Assembly: GCA_018398585.1 (NCBI GenBank) | Contig: JAGTTD010000003.1 | Coordinates: forward strand, 8,378,637 to 8,442,636 | Source: Simmondsia chinensis | Taxonomy: Eukaryota > Streptophyta > Magnoliopsida > Caryophyllales > Simmondsiaceae | DNA length: 64,000 nucleotides | Reading direction: 5' to 3' | In this document: positions 36,201 through 46,805 of the stretch, piece by piece | Layout: each line of letters starts with the position of its first letter | Numbering within the stretch: position 1 is the first letter of the stretch | Position numbers and translations under genes: made by a program | The notes under the pieces: generated by a model | What the model saw: only the letters and a program-made list of their open reading frames with translations | Told to the model about the DNA's origin: nothing | The model's database searches: none

Positions 36201-36830
36201 TCATACGCCTTTGTTTACTTAATACACACTAAAATAAGTTGATTTTACACTATTAAGACCAATCATACGTGGTGTATGATTGATCATACACCACTAATTA
36301 CTTGAAACACATTAAAGCAAGTTGATTTTACACCCTTAAAACCTATCTTACATGGTGTATGATTAACCATACACCACTACTTAGTTGTAACACACTAAAA
36401 CATGTTGAATTTACACCCTTTACACACATCATATATGTTGTAATTGGCCATGCGCCACTAATGACTTAAAACAAACTAAAACAAGTTGATTTTACACCGT
36501 TAAAACCAATCATACACGGTGTATGATTGATCATACACCGCTACTTACATAAAACACACTCACACAAGTTGATTTCACACGGCAACGTAATATGATATTA
36601 TACCATTTAAACCCATCATACACGGTGTATGGTTAATCATACACCACTAATTACATAAAACACACCAAGAGATAATGATTTCACACCATCATGACCAATC
36701 ATACACGGTGTGTGATTAAACATACACCACCGGTTGCTTCAAGCTATCATACACAAGGTGATTTCACACAATCAAAAGCAATCATACACGGTGTATCACT
36801 AATCATACAACGTAATCCTTAATATTGCAC
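33260..36830 (-). repeat. Palindromic repeat block D, about 41 units, minus orientation
   Basis: The largest block. It fills the transposase intron between the DDE-containing exon (ending at 36919) and the SWIM exon (starting at 33208). Units are reverse-complemented relative to blocks A and B, so they read in the sense direction of the transposase gene. A SINE interrupts it at 35328-35448. A single diverged unit also lies at about 32460-32560. Confidence 0.93.
35309..35467 (-). mobile_element. Truncated Au-type SINE inside repeat block D
   Basis: The SINE is 35328-35448, flanked by imperfect 19 bp duplications at 35309-35327 and 35449-35467 (two mismatches). It starts with 'caacaacaacaacaac', the complement of the TTG tail, followed by 'cccagtgcctgcg' and 'gcagccttccccc'. 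The tRNA-like head is missing. It is the youngest layer in this nest. Confidence 0.9.
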
Positions 36831-39039
36831 CATGTACATTTAATAACGCACGGGCATAATAACCATATAAACATGCGTTGCAATCGGGATTGAACATGAT
36901 GAATAGAACAAAACTTACTGCCATCATTTGTGATAGTTTCAATCTGTCTTGTAATTTTTTATCGATGTCGGGGGACATTGTACCAGTGCAAGCTTCAGCC
37001 TTGGTTCTTCTATCATGAAACCACTTCTGATTTAGTAGCCGAATCTCGTCAATGAAGGCAATAATGGGATAATCACGCACCTTAACCAAAACAACATTCA
37101 TCGATTCCTATATGTTTGTTGTAATTATGTTGTATCGACGACAAGGGGACTGGGAACGAGCCACTTTTCCAATCCCACGGTCTCTAAGTACTCTTTAGCT
37201 TGGGGTACGGCACAACATAAACTGAAGAACAAAGTATGGAACTCGTGAAGGTTGTATGCTTTAGCTGTTTGGTAGTAGTGCTAATCCAACTGCCTTGTTT
37301 TACTTTTGAATTTGGACTTCATGTTGTTCAGCAAGTGGTACATGCACAAACCATGGAATGCGTTGGGGAAAACTTCTTCCACCACTCTTTGAATGTTTCG
37401 ATGTCGATCAGATACAATAACATGGCGGATAGGCTCCCTAATAACTTCCTTCAACCGGCTGAGGAACCAATGCCACGATTCGTCATTCTCTAAATCACTG
37501 ATACCGAAAGCAATCGGGAAAATTTGTTGATTGGCATCGTGACAAATGGCCATGAACAGAACACCCAGGTATTTTTCCTTCAGATGCGTTGCATCAATGC
37601 TCACAACAGGATGGCAAAACCAAAATCCTTTAAGTGAAGCATCGAACGTAATGAAAAGGTACTGAAATCTACTTCCATCATCTGTCTGTAAATGAAGCAC
37701 AGTACCGGAGTTGGTCTGTTGGAGAACATGCAAATATGCAAGCAGGTTTGCATATGATTGTTTGGGATAACCCAATCTGACATTGTCATATGCAAACTCT
37801 CTACCCCTTCAAGCAACACTATAGCTGATCTCAACACCGTAGCAACTACGAATGTCATCTATGACATCCTGCGGCTTGAACACTCTTCCGGGGTTGATAA
37901 TTTTCTTACGGACACATTTTCCGACGACCCAGCTGGTTGCTTGCCTATGTCTAACAATGGTGAGATCGGTAGGGTGGGTATGATTATTTTCAACTTTTGT
38001 AATCATCCAATACCCACCATCTGCTAGACACATATCCCGAACCCTCCATGTGCAACCCTTTTTCACACAATGAATAACCGTTAAGGATTTGTTAGACTTG
38101 AAGCTCCTGAATTCAAATTTTTCCCTCAGTGCAATTACTGTCAGGTTAGTCAACAAATCCTTCTTCGATTTAAATATTTGATTCACCTCAATTACCTCAA
38201 CCATCCTACCCTGCCCATATACCCCGTCAATCCGGCTACTCTCATCACCGGAACCAACATCATCATCATAATGAGGATCAACAGTAGCTTGGACGTCGGG
38301 TTAGACATTCGGTTGAACTTAAGGTTCCACATTCAGTTCCACTGCAGGTTCGACAATATGAGGGCCTTCTAGGCAAATATTCTACTGGTCAGAAATGTGC
38401 TCATGTGGAGGTGATGCTTCGGTTGCAGTCGGTTGCACATGGGATAAATTGATATTATCCAAATTGTCCCACGGACTGTGATTGGAATTTTTCCAATCTT
38501 CATGGGTCGCTGTCGTTGTAGCCGTAGTTATGTCAAAATCCAGTTCAGATGCATCTCCACGGGCTGCTTCTTCGATCCCCATGTTCATACATCCAACAAA
38601 AGTATCAGGCACCATAGGATCCAAACCATCACTGTTCTCATCACCATCTGGTAGTGTTTGAATAGGAATCCGTTGCTCACCAAAGTAAGGATTCCTATCA
38701 ACCGTGGACTCAACAGTAACGAACAAGGTATGCTTCGCCCTATCTTCTTTTGCCAGTGCCTTCCAAATCATAATTGACCTATAATTATTGACATCATACA
38801 TAGGCATGTCCCGAACGCCGGTAAGAAATTGAAATTGCATCTTTGAACCTGCATCCACCTCAACACCCATCAACTCCACCGTAGTCCTTAGCGAACCAGC
38901 AAAGTCAGTCTTCTCATCAACAAAAACAAAACCCAATTTTCCACCAACATACTCTGCCCTCTCGTTAAAGTGACCACCGTACCGAACACATGTAATAGCA
39001 ACATCACCCATAACTATGAACATGAAAATAACATGATAT

Positions 39040-41080
39040 TACACCACTAATTACATGAAACACACTAAGATAAAATGAAAGAGCAGCATTTAAACCAATC
39101 ATACACGGTGTATGATTAATCATACACCACTAATGACATGAAACACACCAACACAAATTGATATTACACGATTCACATCAATCATACACGGTGTATGATT
39201 AGTCATACACCATTAATGGCTTGAAACAACCAACAAAAATTGATAATATACAATTTAAACCAATCATACGCGGTGTATGATTAATCATACACCATTAATG
39301 ACTTGAATCAACTAACAAGAATATGATATTACACTATTTACATCAATCATACACAGTATAATAAATCATATAACATTAGTGACTTGAAAAAACAACAAAA
39401 ATATGATATTACACAATTTAGACCAATCATATACAATGTATGATTAATCATACACCCTTAATGATGCAACACACACCAACGTACCATGATAATACACCAT
39501 TTAAACCAATCATATACGGTGTATGATTGATATTACACAATTTAAACCAATCATACACGGTGTATGATTAATCATACACCATTAATGAATTGAAACAACC
39601 AACAAAAATATGATATTACACCATTTAAACCCATTAGTGACTTAAAGCACACCAACACAACATGATATTATACCACATAAACCAATCATACACGGTGTAT
39701 GATTGATCGTACACCATTAGTGAGTTAAAACAAACCAACATAAAAAGATTTCACACCATTTAAAACCATCGTACATGGTATATGACTAATCATACACCAC
39801 TAGTGACTTAAAACAAACCAACACAATGTGATATTACACCATTAAAACCTATCATATGCGGTGTATGGTTAATCTTACACCAATAATTACTTGAAACACA
39901 CTAAGACAAAATGATTTCACACTATTTAAACCCATCATATACGGTGTATGATTAATCATACACCACTAACTACATGAAACACACTAAGAGAGAATGATTT
40001 CACACCATTAAAACCCATTATACACGGTGTATGATTAATCGCACACCATTAATGACTCAACACACACCAACGCAATATGATATTACACCATTTAAACCAA
40101 TCATATACGGTGTATGATTAATCATACACCACTAATTACTAGAAACACACCAACACATAATGATTTCATACAATTTAAAGCCATCATACACTGTGTATGA
40201 TTAATCATACATCACTAACTACATGAAACACACCAAGATAAAATGATTTCACACCATTTAAACCCATCATACACGGTGTATAATTGATCATACACCATTA
40301 ATGACTTAACACACACCAACACAACATGGTATTACACCATTTAAACCAATCATACACATTGTGTGATTTGGGTTAAAACCACTAATGACTTCAAACAACT
40401 AACAAGATATGATATTACACCATTTAAACCAATCATACATAATTTATGATTGATCATACACCATTAATGACTTCAAACAAGCAACAAAAAATGATATTAC
40501 ACCATTTACACCAATCATATATGGTGTATGATTGATCATACACTGCTAATTACTTGTAATGCATTAAAGGAAAATGATTGCACACCATTTAAACCCATCA
40601 TATATGGTGTATGATCCATCTTACCCGGTGTATGATTAGTCATACACCACTAATGACTTAAAACACACCAACACAACTTGATATTACACCATTTAAACCA
40701 ATCATACACCGTGTATGATTGATCATATGCCACTAATGACTTCAAACAACCAACAAAAACTGATATTATACCATTTAAACCAATCATACACGGTGTATGA
40801 TTAATCATACACCATTAATGACTAAACACACACCAATATACTATGATAATACACCATTTAAACCCATCATATACGATGTATGATTGATCATACACCACTA
40901 ATTACTTGAAACACACCAAGAGAAAATGATTTGACACCATTTAAACCAATCATACACCACTAATGACTTAAAACACACTTGCACAAAATGATAATAACCC
41001 ATTTACACCAATTATACACGGTGTATGATTGATCATACACCATAAATGACTTATAACACACTAACACCATATGACAAAGA
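39040..41080 (-). repeat. Palindromic repeat block E, about 24 units, minus orientation
   Basis: The same unit, in the same orientation as C and D, between the transposase start codon and the right-end leader. It fills the presumed first intron, mirroring block A at the other end. Confidence 0.93.
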
Positions 41081-41084
41081 TCCA

Positions 41085-41424
41085 TTAACGACAAATGCAT
41101 GAAATGATCATTTTACCTTCAATGTCTGATCTGACTACCGTGAAAGGTGTAATTGACTCAACCTTAGACCTACCGCAATGCCACAATGCTTCAAACCCTG
41201 TCTTACAAGGCCTTCTTCTTCTTCTTCCAAGGGCCCAAGTAGAACAAGGAAACACGCAGGACGTTGAGAATGGAGCTCGGGGGTTCCAAAATAAGAGAAG
41301 AAGAACAAAGAAGAGAGAATGAGAGATGAGAGAAGGAAGACAAGCGGGCGGGAAGAGAAGGGAGGGAGAGAATGAAAAGCAACATATTTGACAAAAAGTA
41401 AAAAAGTTGTCTTTTTGCATTAAA
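41085..41424 (-). promoter_or_regulatory. Probable 5' UTR of the transposase gene
   Basis: On the minus strand this is a pyrimidine-rich leader with 'ctctctcattctctcttctt', then 'gaag' followed by a GTAAAA donor-like site at 41116-41111. The open frame over it has no family resemblance. Its layout matches the left end: TIR, pyrimidine-rich leader, then a repeat-filled intron. Confidence 0.45.
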
Positions 41425-41567
41425 TGAGGGGAGAGAAGGGGAGGGAGAGAGTGGACGTGGGAGGGTAAAGTGAAAGGGGCAAAATTATCGAAAATGGTTG
41501 TTTTAGAGAGAGAGGGGTTAGAAAAAGATTAAACTTGGAGATGGGGGTCTAATCCGTACGATTTTCC
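41425..41567 (-). repeat. MULE terminal inverted repeat, right
   Basis: Reads inward 'ggaaaatcgtacggattag' and matches 21692-21835 over about 140 bp with perhaps 70% identity by eye. This terminal repeat probably also carries the transposase gene promoter. Confidence 0.9.
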
Positions 41568-41576
41568 ATCTATTTT
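41568..41576. repeat. 9 bp target duplication of the MULE, right copy
   Basis: ATCTATTTT, identical to 21683-21691. Confidence 0.95.
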
Positions 41577-42430
41577 TAAAATCTAATTCTAAAATTAAAT
41601 TCATTAATCAAACTAATTTTATTGAAAAATAGAAGCGGTTTAGAGCTTAGACTATCTCATAATCTATTTTGAGAATCTCATTCCAAAAATTGAATAAGCT
41701 TAGACTATCTCATAGTCTATTTTAGAATCTTATTCTAAAATTAAATTAATTAATATAATTAAGTTTTATTTTTAAAATAATATTGACTTAGACTATCTCA
41801 TAGTCTATTTTAAAATATTATTTTAAAATAATTTAAAACATATTTTATTTAAAGTAACACTGATTTACAACTTAGATTATCTCATAATCTAATTTTGAAT
41901 CTTATTCTAAAAAGAAATTAATTAATAAAATAATTAATTGATAATTATTATGTAAACTAGTAAATAAATAAATAATTTTTTAATAATTGCTGACGCTAAC
42001 ATCAGCATGATGTCAGCATTGACGTTAGCCTTATGCACAGCGGCCGACGTGTCATAATTTTTTTAATTATAAATATTTAAATTAAAATAATTAATTGAAA
42101 AAAATAATTGAATCTAATATCATTCGATCAATATTATTTGATTTCGTGAATCATAACCAATCATGCACAATCCCATTATACAAATAACGCAATAGCAAAA
42201 TTATAAAATGATATACCTGAATTAACGATTAATTCATTAACGATTTAAACAATTTAAACCGTTACTTTAAACAATCTAGTTAACTATTAACTTTTCTAAC
42301 GATTTAAATAATTTAAATTGCTATTTAAGAAAACTTTCCTTCCTAATGAAATCTCTATTTTATTTAATCACAAGTCTATTTATTTCGATCTTATTATGCC
42401 TATTAATGTATATTATGAATGTAATTAGAG
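41577..42430 (-). repeat. Repeated copia leader, right part
   Basis: Four or more further units of 'gactatctcatagtctattt' plus 'agaatcttattctaaaatta' (near 41650, 41700, 41790 and 41875), then about 450 bp of single-copy leader reaching the primer site. The same leader recurs at 48485-49010. Confidence 0.75.
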
Positions 42431-42448
42431 ACTGGCTCTGATACCAAT
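42431..42448 (-). promoter_or_regulatory. Copia primer-binding site (initiator Met tRNA)
   Basis: On the minus strand, next to the LTR, it reads 'attggtatcagagccagt', complementary to the 3' end of plant initiator-Met tRNA, the usual copia primer. Confidence 0.88.
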
Positions 42449-45400
42449 TGTTGGAAAAAAATAACTCTGATGCCGACTGTTGGGTTCACAGTTCTTAACT
42501 ATAGACACAACAAAGGTCATCTATTATAACACTTAGAGTATGAGACTCTTCTCTCTACCTTAGCCTCTCAGTCGGAGAGTCATGCTTCATGACACCTCGC
42601 GTGCGAGAGATCTCGGGAATAAGATTATTTCTATAGATTCTTATGCTCTAATACCGATTATTGGGATGAATTTCAACAATTCTCCTTAAGTTAACGCAAC
42701 GGAAACGATTTAGAATTCATAATTCTAAACCTAGGGTTGATTTAAAATTCCTAATCTTAAATCTACAGATTTAAATTCATAATTTAAATCTACAGATCAA
42801 AATTTTTGATTTAGATCTATAGGCCTTTTACTCTAATACATTCGTAATAATACTCAAACTTCAAATAGGCATAATAACGAATACTATAAATAAATTGAAA
42901 AGCGAAAACTAAGAGTGAAAAGAAAACATACATGGAATTGCTCCAATATAAGAATATTAGAAAGAAAATAATCTTTAGAAGAATACCAAAAGTCGAGACC
43001 CTGGGATCTTCTATGCAGTGACCTTGAACCACCCGGAGGGTGGGCTCCGAAAAATATTAAACTAGGAAAGAAAAACTTCAACAGGAAATTTTCTCTCCAA
43101 TTAGGGTCCCTAAAAGTCAATACTTTCTAGAATTCTTAATTTGGAACTAATGTAGCACCTTTGGAATAGGTACCTCTATTTATATTAGGCTAAGCGAAAA
43201 CATATAAGAACTTCGATGTGGGAATCACAGCAGTTAAAACCAAAATGCAGCGTTTAATTCAAAATCAAAGTAAAACAATGCGCTTTATATAGGGGAAAAA
43301 TCGCATGCCTTTTTGGCTTGTCACCGCGTGCCTCCATGCCCCAAGGCATTGATCCTCCCCACGTGAGCCCAGGGCGCGAGATGTGTCACTCGCTGGTTCT
43401 TTGATCTGCAAATACGTGGATAAACCCTTGTGCGTTTATGTATTGGTATTTTTTTTTCTCACATATAAAAATTCATCTTATGAATTTTTATTTTCAAAAA
43501 ATTATTTTATTTTATAATTTTTAATTTTTATTCATCTCATAAGTAATATTTGGCCAATTCAAATTTACTCATCTCATGAATAAATAATTCATCTCATGAA
43601 TTCTTTAATATTTTTTCAATGGCAATAAATACAGAGGCTTACGCAGGGACCACAAGGACAATTTAAATCTAGCTCTAAATGAGTTAAATTAATCATATGA
43701 TGAAATAATTTAATTACCATTTAATGGGACTTAATTCCACTAAATAAATCTCACTGCATTCCAGACTTAAACCATTTATTTGATATCTCTCTAATAGACT
43801 GTATTGATGATAACAACCCCTCCACTAGATGTCCATGACAAAGAATAAGTATAACTACTATCATTATTTTTCTCACAGCTTCTCTATTAGTTACCGACTT
43901 GCCCTTCACTGAATAATTCATTTATACTTGAACATACTTACAGTATAAATTTCAAATGTCAAACGCTTGGAATACTCTGGGAAAAGTTTTCAAACTATCC
44001 AAATATTTGCAATTCAACTAAGGGGACATCTGTATCTTATAAGAGACTGTATATTTCCTATTGAATACCTGATCCTTGTCACACTTTACGCCGCTACGCA
44101 GTGTACGTGGGATTTCAGTCATTCGTTTAGACCTTACTTATAGTACAGCAAAGTAACTAAAACTCCATGCATAAGTCCATAATACTCTCAGGATTTATAG
44201 TCGTCGTTCAAGCAGTACAACATGAATCATTCATCGCTGATAGTAGTCTAAAAATAAGCAACTCATATGGTCCAACTCCTCTTCTCTCTACCTAAGCCCC
44301 TCGGTCGGAGAGTCATGCTTCATGACACCTCACGTGCGAAAGCTCTTGGGAATAAGATTATTTCTATAGATTCTTATGCTCTAATACTAGTTATTGGGAC
44401 GAATTTCAAAAATTCTCCTTAAGTTAACGCAACGGAAACGGATTAGAATTCATAATTCTAAACCTATGGTTGATTTAAAATTCCTAATCTTAAATCTACA
44501 GATTTAAATTCATAATTTAAATCTACAGACCAAAATTTTTTATTTAGATCTACAGGCCTTTTACTCTAATACATTCGTAATAATGCACAAACTTCAAATA
44601 GGCATAATAACAAATACTATAAATAAATTGAAAAGCGAAAACTAAAAGTGAAAATAAAATATAAATGGAATTGCTCCTATATAAGAATATTAGACAGAAA
44701 ATAATCTTCAGAAGAATACCAAAAGTCGAGACCCCGCGATCTTCTATGCAATGACCTTGAACCACCCGGAGGGTGGGCTCCGAGAAATATTAAACTAGGA
44801 AAGAAAAACTTCAAAAGGAAATTTTCTCTCCAATTAGGGTCCCTGAAAGTCAATACTTTCTAGAATTCTTAATTTAGAACTAATACAACACCTTTGGAAT
44901 AGGTACCTCTATTTATATTAGGCTAAGCGAAAACATATAAGAATTTCGATGTGGGAATCACAGCAGTTAAAACCGAAATGCAGCGTTTAATTCAAAATCT
45001 AAGTAAAACAATGCGCTTTATACAGGGGAAAAACCGCATGCCTTTTTGGCTTGTCACCGCGTGCCTCCATGCCCCAAGGCATGTATCCTCCCCACGTGAG
45101 CCCAGGGCGCGAGACGTGTCACTCGCTGGTTCGTTGATCTGCAAATACGTGGATCGACCCTTGTGCATTTATATATTGGTATTTTGTTTTTCTCACATAT
45201 AAAAATTCATCTTATGAATTTTAATTTTCACAAAATTATTTTATTTTATAATTTTTAATTTTTATTCATCTCATAAGTAATAATTGGCAAATTCAAATTT
45301 ACCCATCTCATGAATAAATAATTTATCTCATGAATTCTTTAATATTTCTTCAATAGCAATAAATACAGAGGCTTACGCAGGGACCACAAGGATAATTTAA

Positions 45401-46399
45401 ATCTAGCTCCAAAAGGGTTAAATTAATCATATGATGAAATAATTTAATTACCATTTAATGAGACTTAATTCCACTAAATAAATCTTAATGCATTCCAGAC
45501 TTAAACCATTTATTTGATATCTCTCTAATAGACTGTATTGATGATAAAAACCACTCCACTAGATGTCCATGACAAAGAATAAGTATAACTACTACCATTA
45601 TCTTTCTCACAACTTCTCCATTAGTTACCGACTTGCCCTTCAATGAATAATTTATTTATACTTGAACATACTTACAGTATAAATTCCAAATGTCAAATGC
45701 TTGGAATACTCTGGGAAAAGTTTTCAAACTATTCAAATATGTTCGATTCAACTAAGGGGACATCTGTATCTCATAAGAGACTGTAGATTACCTATTGAAT
45801 ACATGATCTTTTTCACACTTTACGCCGCTACCCAGTGTACGTGGGAATTCAGTTATGCATTTAGACCTTACTTATACTACAGCAAAGTAACTAACACTCC
45901 ATGCATAAGTCCATAATACTCTCAGGATTTAGAATTATCGCTCAAACAGGACAACATGAATCACTCATCGCTAATAGTAGTCTAAAAATAAGCAACTCAT
46001 ATGGTCCAACTCAGTGTGCCAATCTTATTAAACACACTAATATAACACTTTTGGATCACCATCCACATGACTAAGACAAGTCATCTAAAGTGTCACGTTA
46101 TAGTCTTAGCATACAAGTGGTCCAAACTTGTCTTCGACTACGAATCTTTCAAACAACAATCCATACTATTTATTCCAAGTCTATCTATGGGTTAATATCA
46201 TAAACCACTTAAAACAAACATGTAAATTATAGTCTGAGGACTACACCCATCTCATGGATGTTTCTAAAAAGAAAATCATATGTAGTATAAACGCTCTCTT
46301 ACACAAATTTAACAAGGAAATGACTGGAACTTCAATTTTATTCCTTAATAAAATAATATTAATAGAATAAATCTGGATTTTAGGACACTATTCCTAACA
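42449..46399 (-). repeat. Copia 5' LTR (right), enlarged by an internal duplication
   Basis: Runs on the plus strand from 'tgttggaaaaaaataac' to 'actattcctaaca'. At 3951 bp it is far longer than the left LTR because about 1733 bp (42546-44278) is repeated in tandem from 44279. The first copy breaks off after 'ggtccaactc', where the second goes on 'agtgtgcc'. TATA boxes lie at about 43177-43184 and 44910-44917. Open frames inside carry no known domain. Confidence 0.9.
42546..46015. repeat. 1.73 kb tandem duplication within the LTR
   Basis: 42546-44278 and 44279 onwards align with an offset of 1733 bases. The copies share features absent from the left LTR, such as 'cgtgcctccatgccccaagg' near 43330 and 45063, so the duplication arose in this LTR's own lineage. 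Confidence 0.88.
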
Positions 46400-46404
46400 G
46401 GATG
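46400..46404. repeat. 5 bp target duplication of the copia element, right copy
   Basis: GGATG, identical to 15783-15787. Confidence 0.93.
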
Positions 46405-46805
46405 TTCCAATATGTCATAAACTTGTTTGACAAAGAAATTGAGAGACCCTTCAAAGCCAAGTTCATTAGGACCACCAGGTATGTGAAATGGCTAGCTAAC
46501 ATTGTTCCTGTGATTAAAAGAATGGAAAAAAAAAAAATCAGAATTTGTATTAACTTAGGGATCTGAATGTAGCCACACCAAAGGATGAATATCCCATTCC
46601 CATTGGTAACACTCTTATTAATTCGGCCTCGAGGCATGAGGTATTGTCTTCTATTGTGGATATTACAAAGTTACGATAGTTTCAGAGGATACCAACAGGA
46701 CTGCGTTTAGATGTCCACAATCAATAGGAACCTTCGAATGGGTGGCTACTCCATTTGGCCTAAAAAACGTTGGTGCCACCTATTAAAGAGCCATTAACAT
46801 GATCT
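46405..46805 (+). pseudogene. Gypsy reverse transcriptase, continued
   Basis: Picks up where 15787 left off: 'EIERPFKAKFIRTTRYVKWL', 'ANIVPVIKR', 'IRICINLRDLN', 'PKDEYPIP', then 'GTFEWVATPFGLKNVGATY' in another frame. These are fingers and palm blocks of Ty3/gypsy RT. It stops at 46805, where copia sequence in the opposite orientation begins, before the catalytic 'YIDD' box. Stops and frame changes are frequent. Confidence 0.85.

Larger units (their letters stand above)
32678..39013 (-). pseudogene. MURA-type MULE transposase
   Basis: Transposase of the Mutator superfamily, which binds the element ends and moves it. Exon 39013-36919 starts with ATG at 39011-39009 just after a splice acceptor. 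The N-terminal region (39011-38385) is PB1-like in position; an acidic linker follows; the MuDR DNA-binding region (38190-37830) has 'CTWRV' and 'NHTHP'. The DDE domain (37775-37281) has 'VSIDATHLKEKYLGVL' (first Asp), 'VSDRH.NI' (second Asp) and 'FHGLCMYHL'. 'ESMNVVL..VRDYPI' lies at about 37105-37070. After a 3.7 kb intron, the last exon (33208-32678) has the SWIM finger 'WTCTCRKFQLD' then 'CEHALAVV', and a zinc knuckle 'CSRCKEHGHNRSTC'. Stops include a Trp-to-TGA at 37811-37809, three in the linker, and frameshifts near 37150 and in SWIM. Few breaks suggest activity not long ago. Confidence 0.9.
21692..41567. mobile_element. Giant Ulp1-carrying Mutator-like element, 19,876 bp
   Basis: Both ends read 'gg..aatcgtacgga..agac' inwards and stay similar for about 140 bp. 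Perfect 9 bp duplications (ATCTATTTT) flank it. Deleting the element and one duplication rejoins the copia leader repeat in phase with its neighbours, confirming the insertion. It carries a plus-strand DUF1985/Ulp1 gene, a minus-strand MURA transposase gene, five blocks of an ~83 bp palindromic repeat, a 260 bp foldback and a SINE. Plant MULEs with Ulp1-like genes are known (Arabidopsis Kaonashi, melon CUMULE). Both genes are broken here, so it is non-autonomous now. Confidence 0.95.
15788..46399 (-). mobile_element. Full-length copia element, 30.6 kb with nested insertions
   Basis: A Ty1/copia retrotransposon on the minus strand: 3' LTR at 15788-18171, polypurine tract, pol and gag (18230-20960), a repeated leader (21361-21691 plus 41577-42430), primer site and 5' LTR at 42449-46399. 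GGATG duplications flank it. Without the 19.9 kb MULE, two SINEs and a 1.73 kb LTR duplication, the element is about 8.7 kb. It sits inside gypsy RT. The coding region is full of stops, so it cannot move on its own. Its primer site fits the initiator-Met tRNA used by copia elements. Confidence 0.92.

Noticed and set aside
22440..41080. CRISPR array
   Set aside because: Repeats are regularly spaced, but the spacers are also repeated, the units are diverged, the sequence is plant-like and it lies inside a transposon.
41085..41420. 111-codon minus-strand protein at the MULE right end
   Set aside because: Pyrimidine-rich leader translated into Ser/Leu/Phe; no domain and it runs into a likely splice donor.
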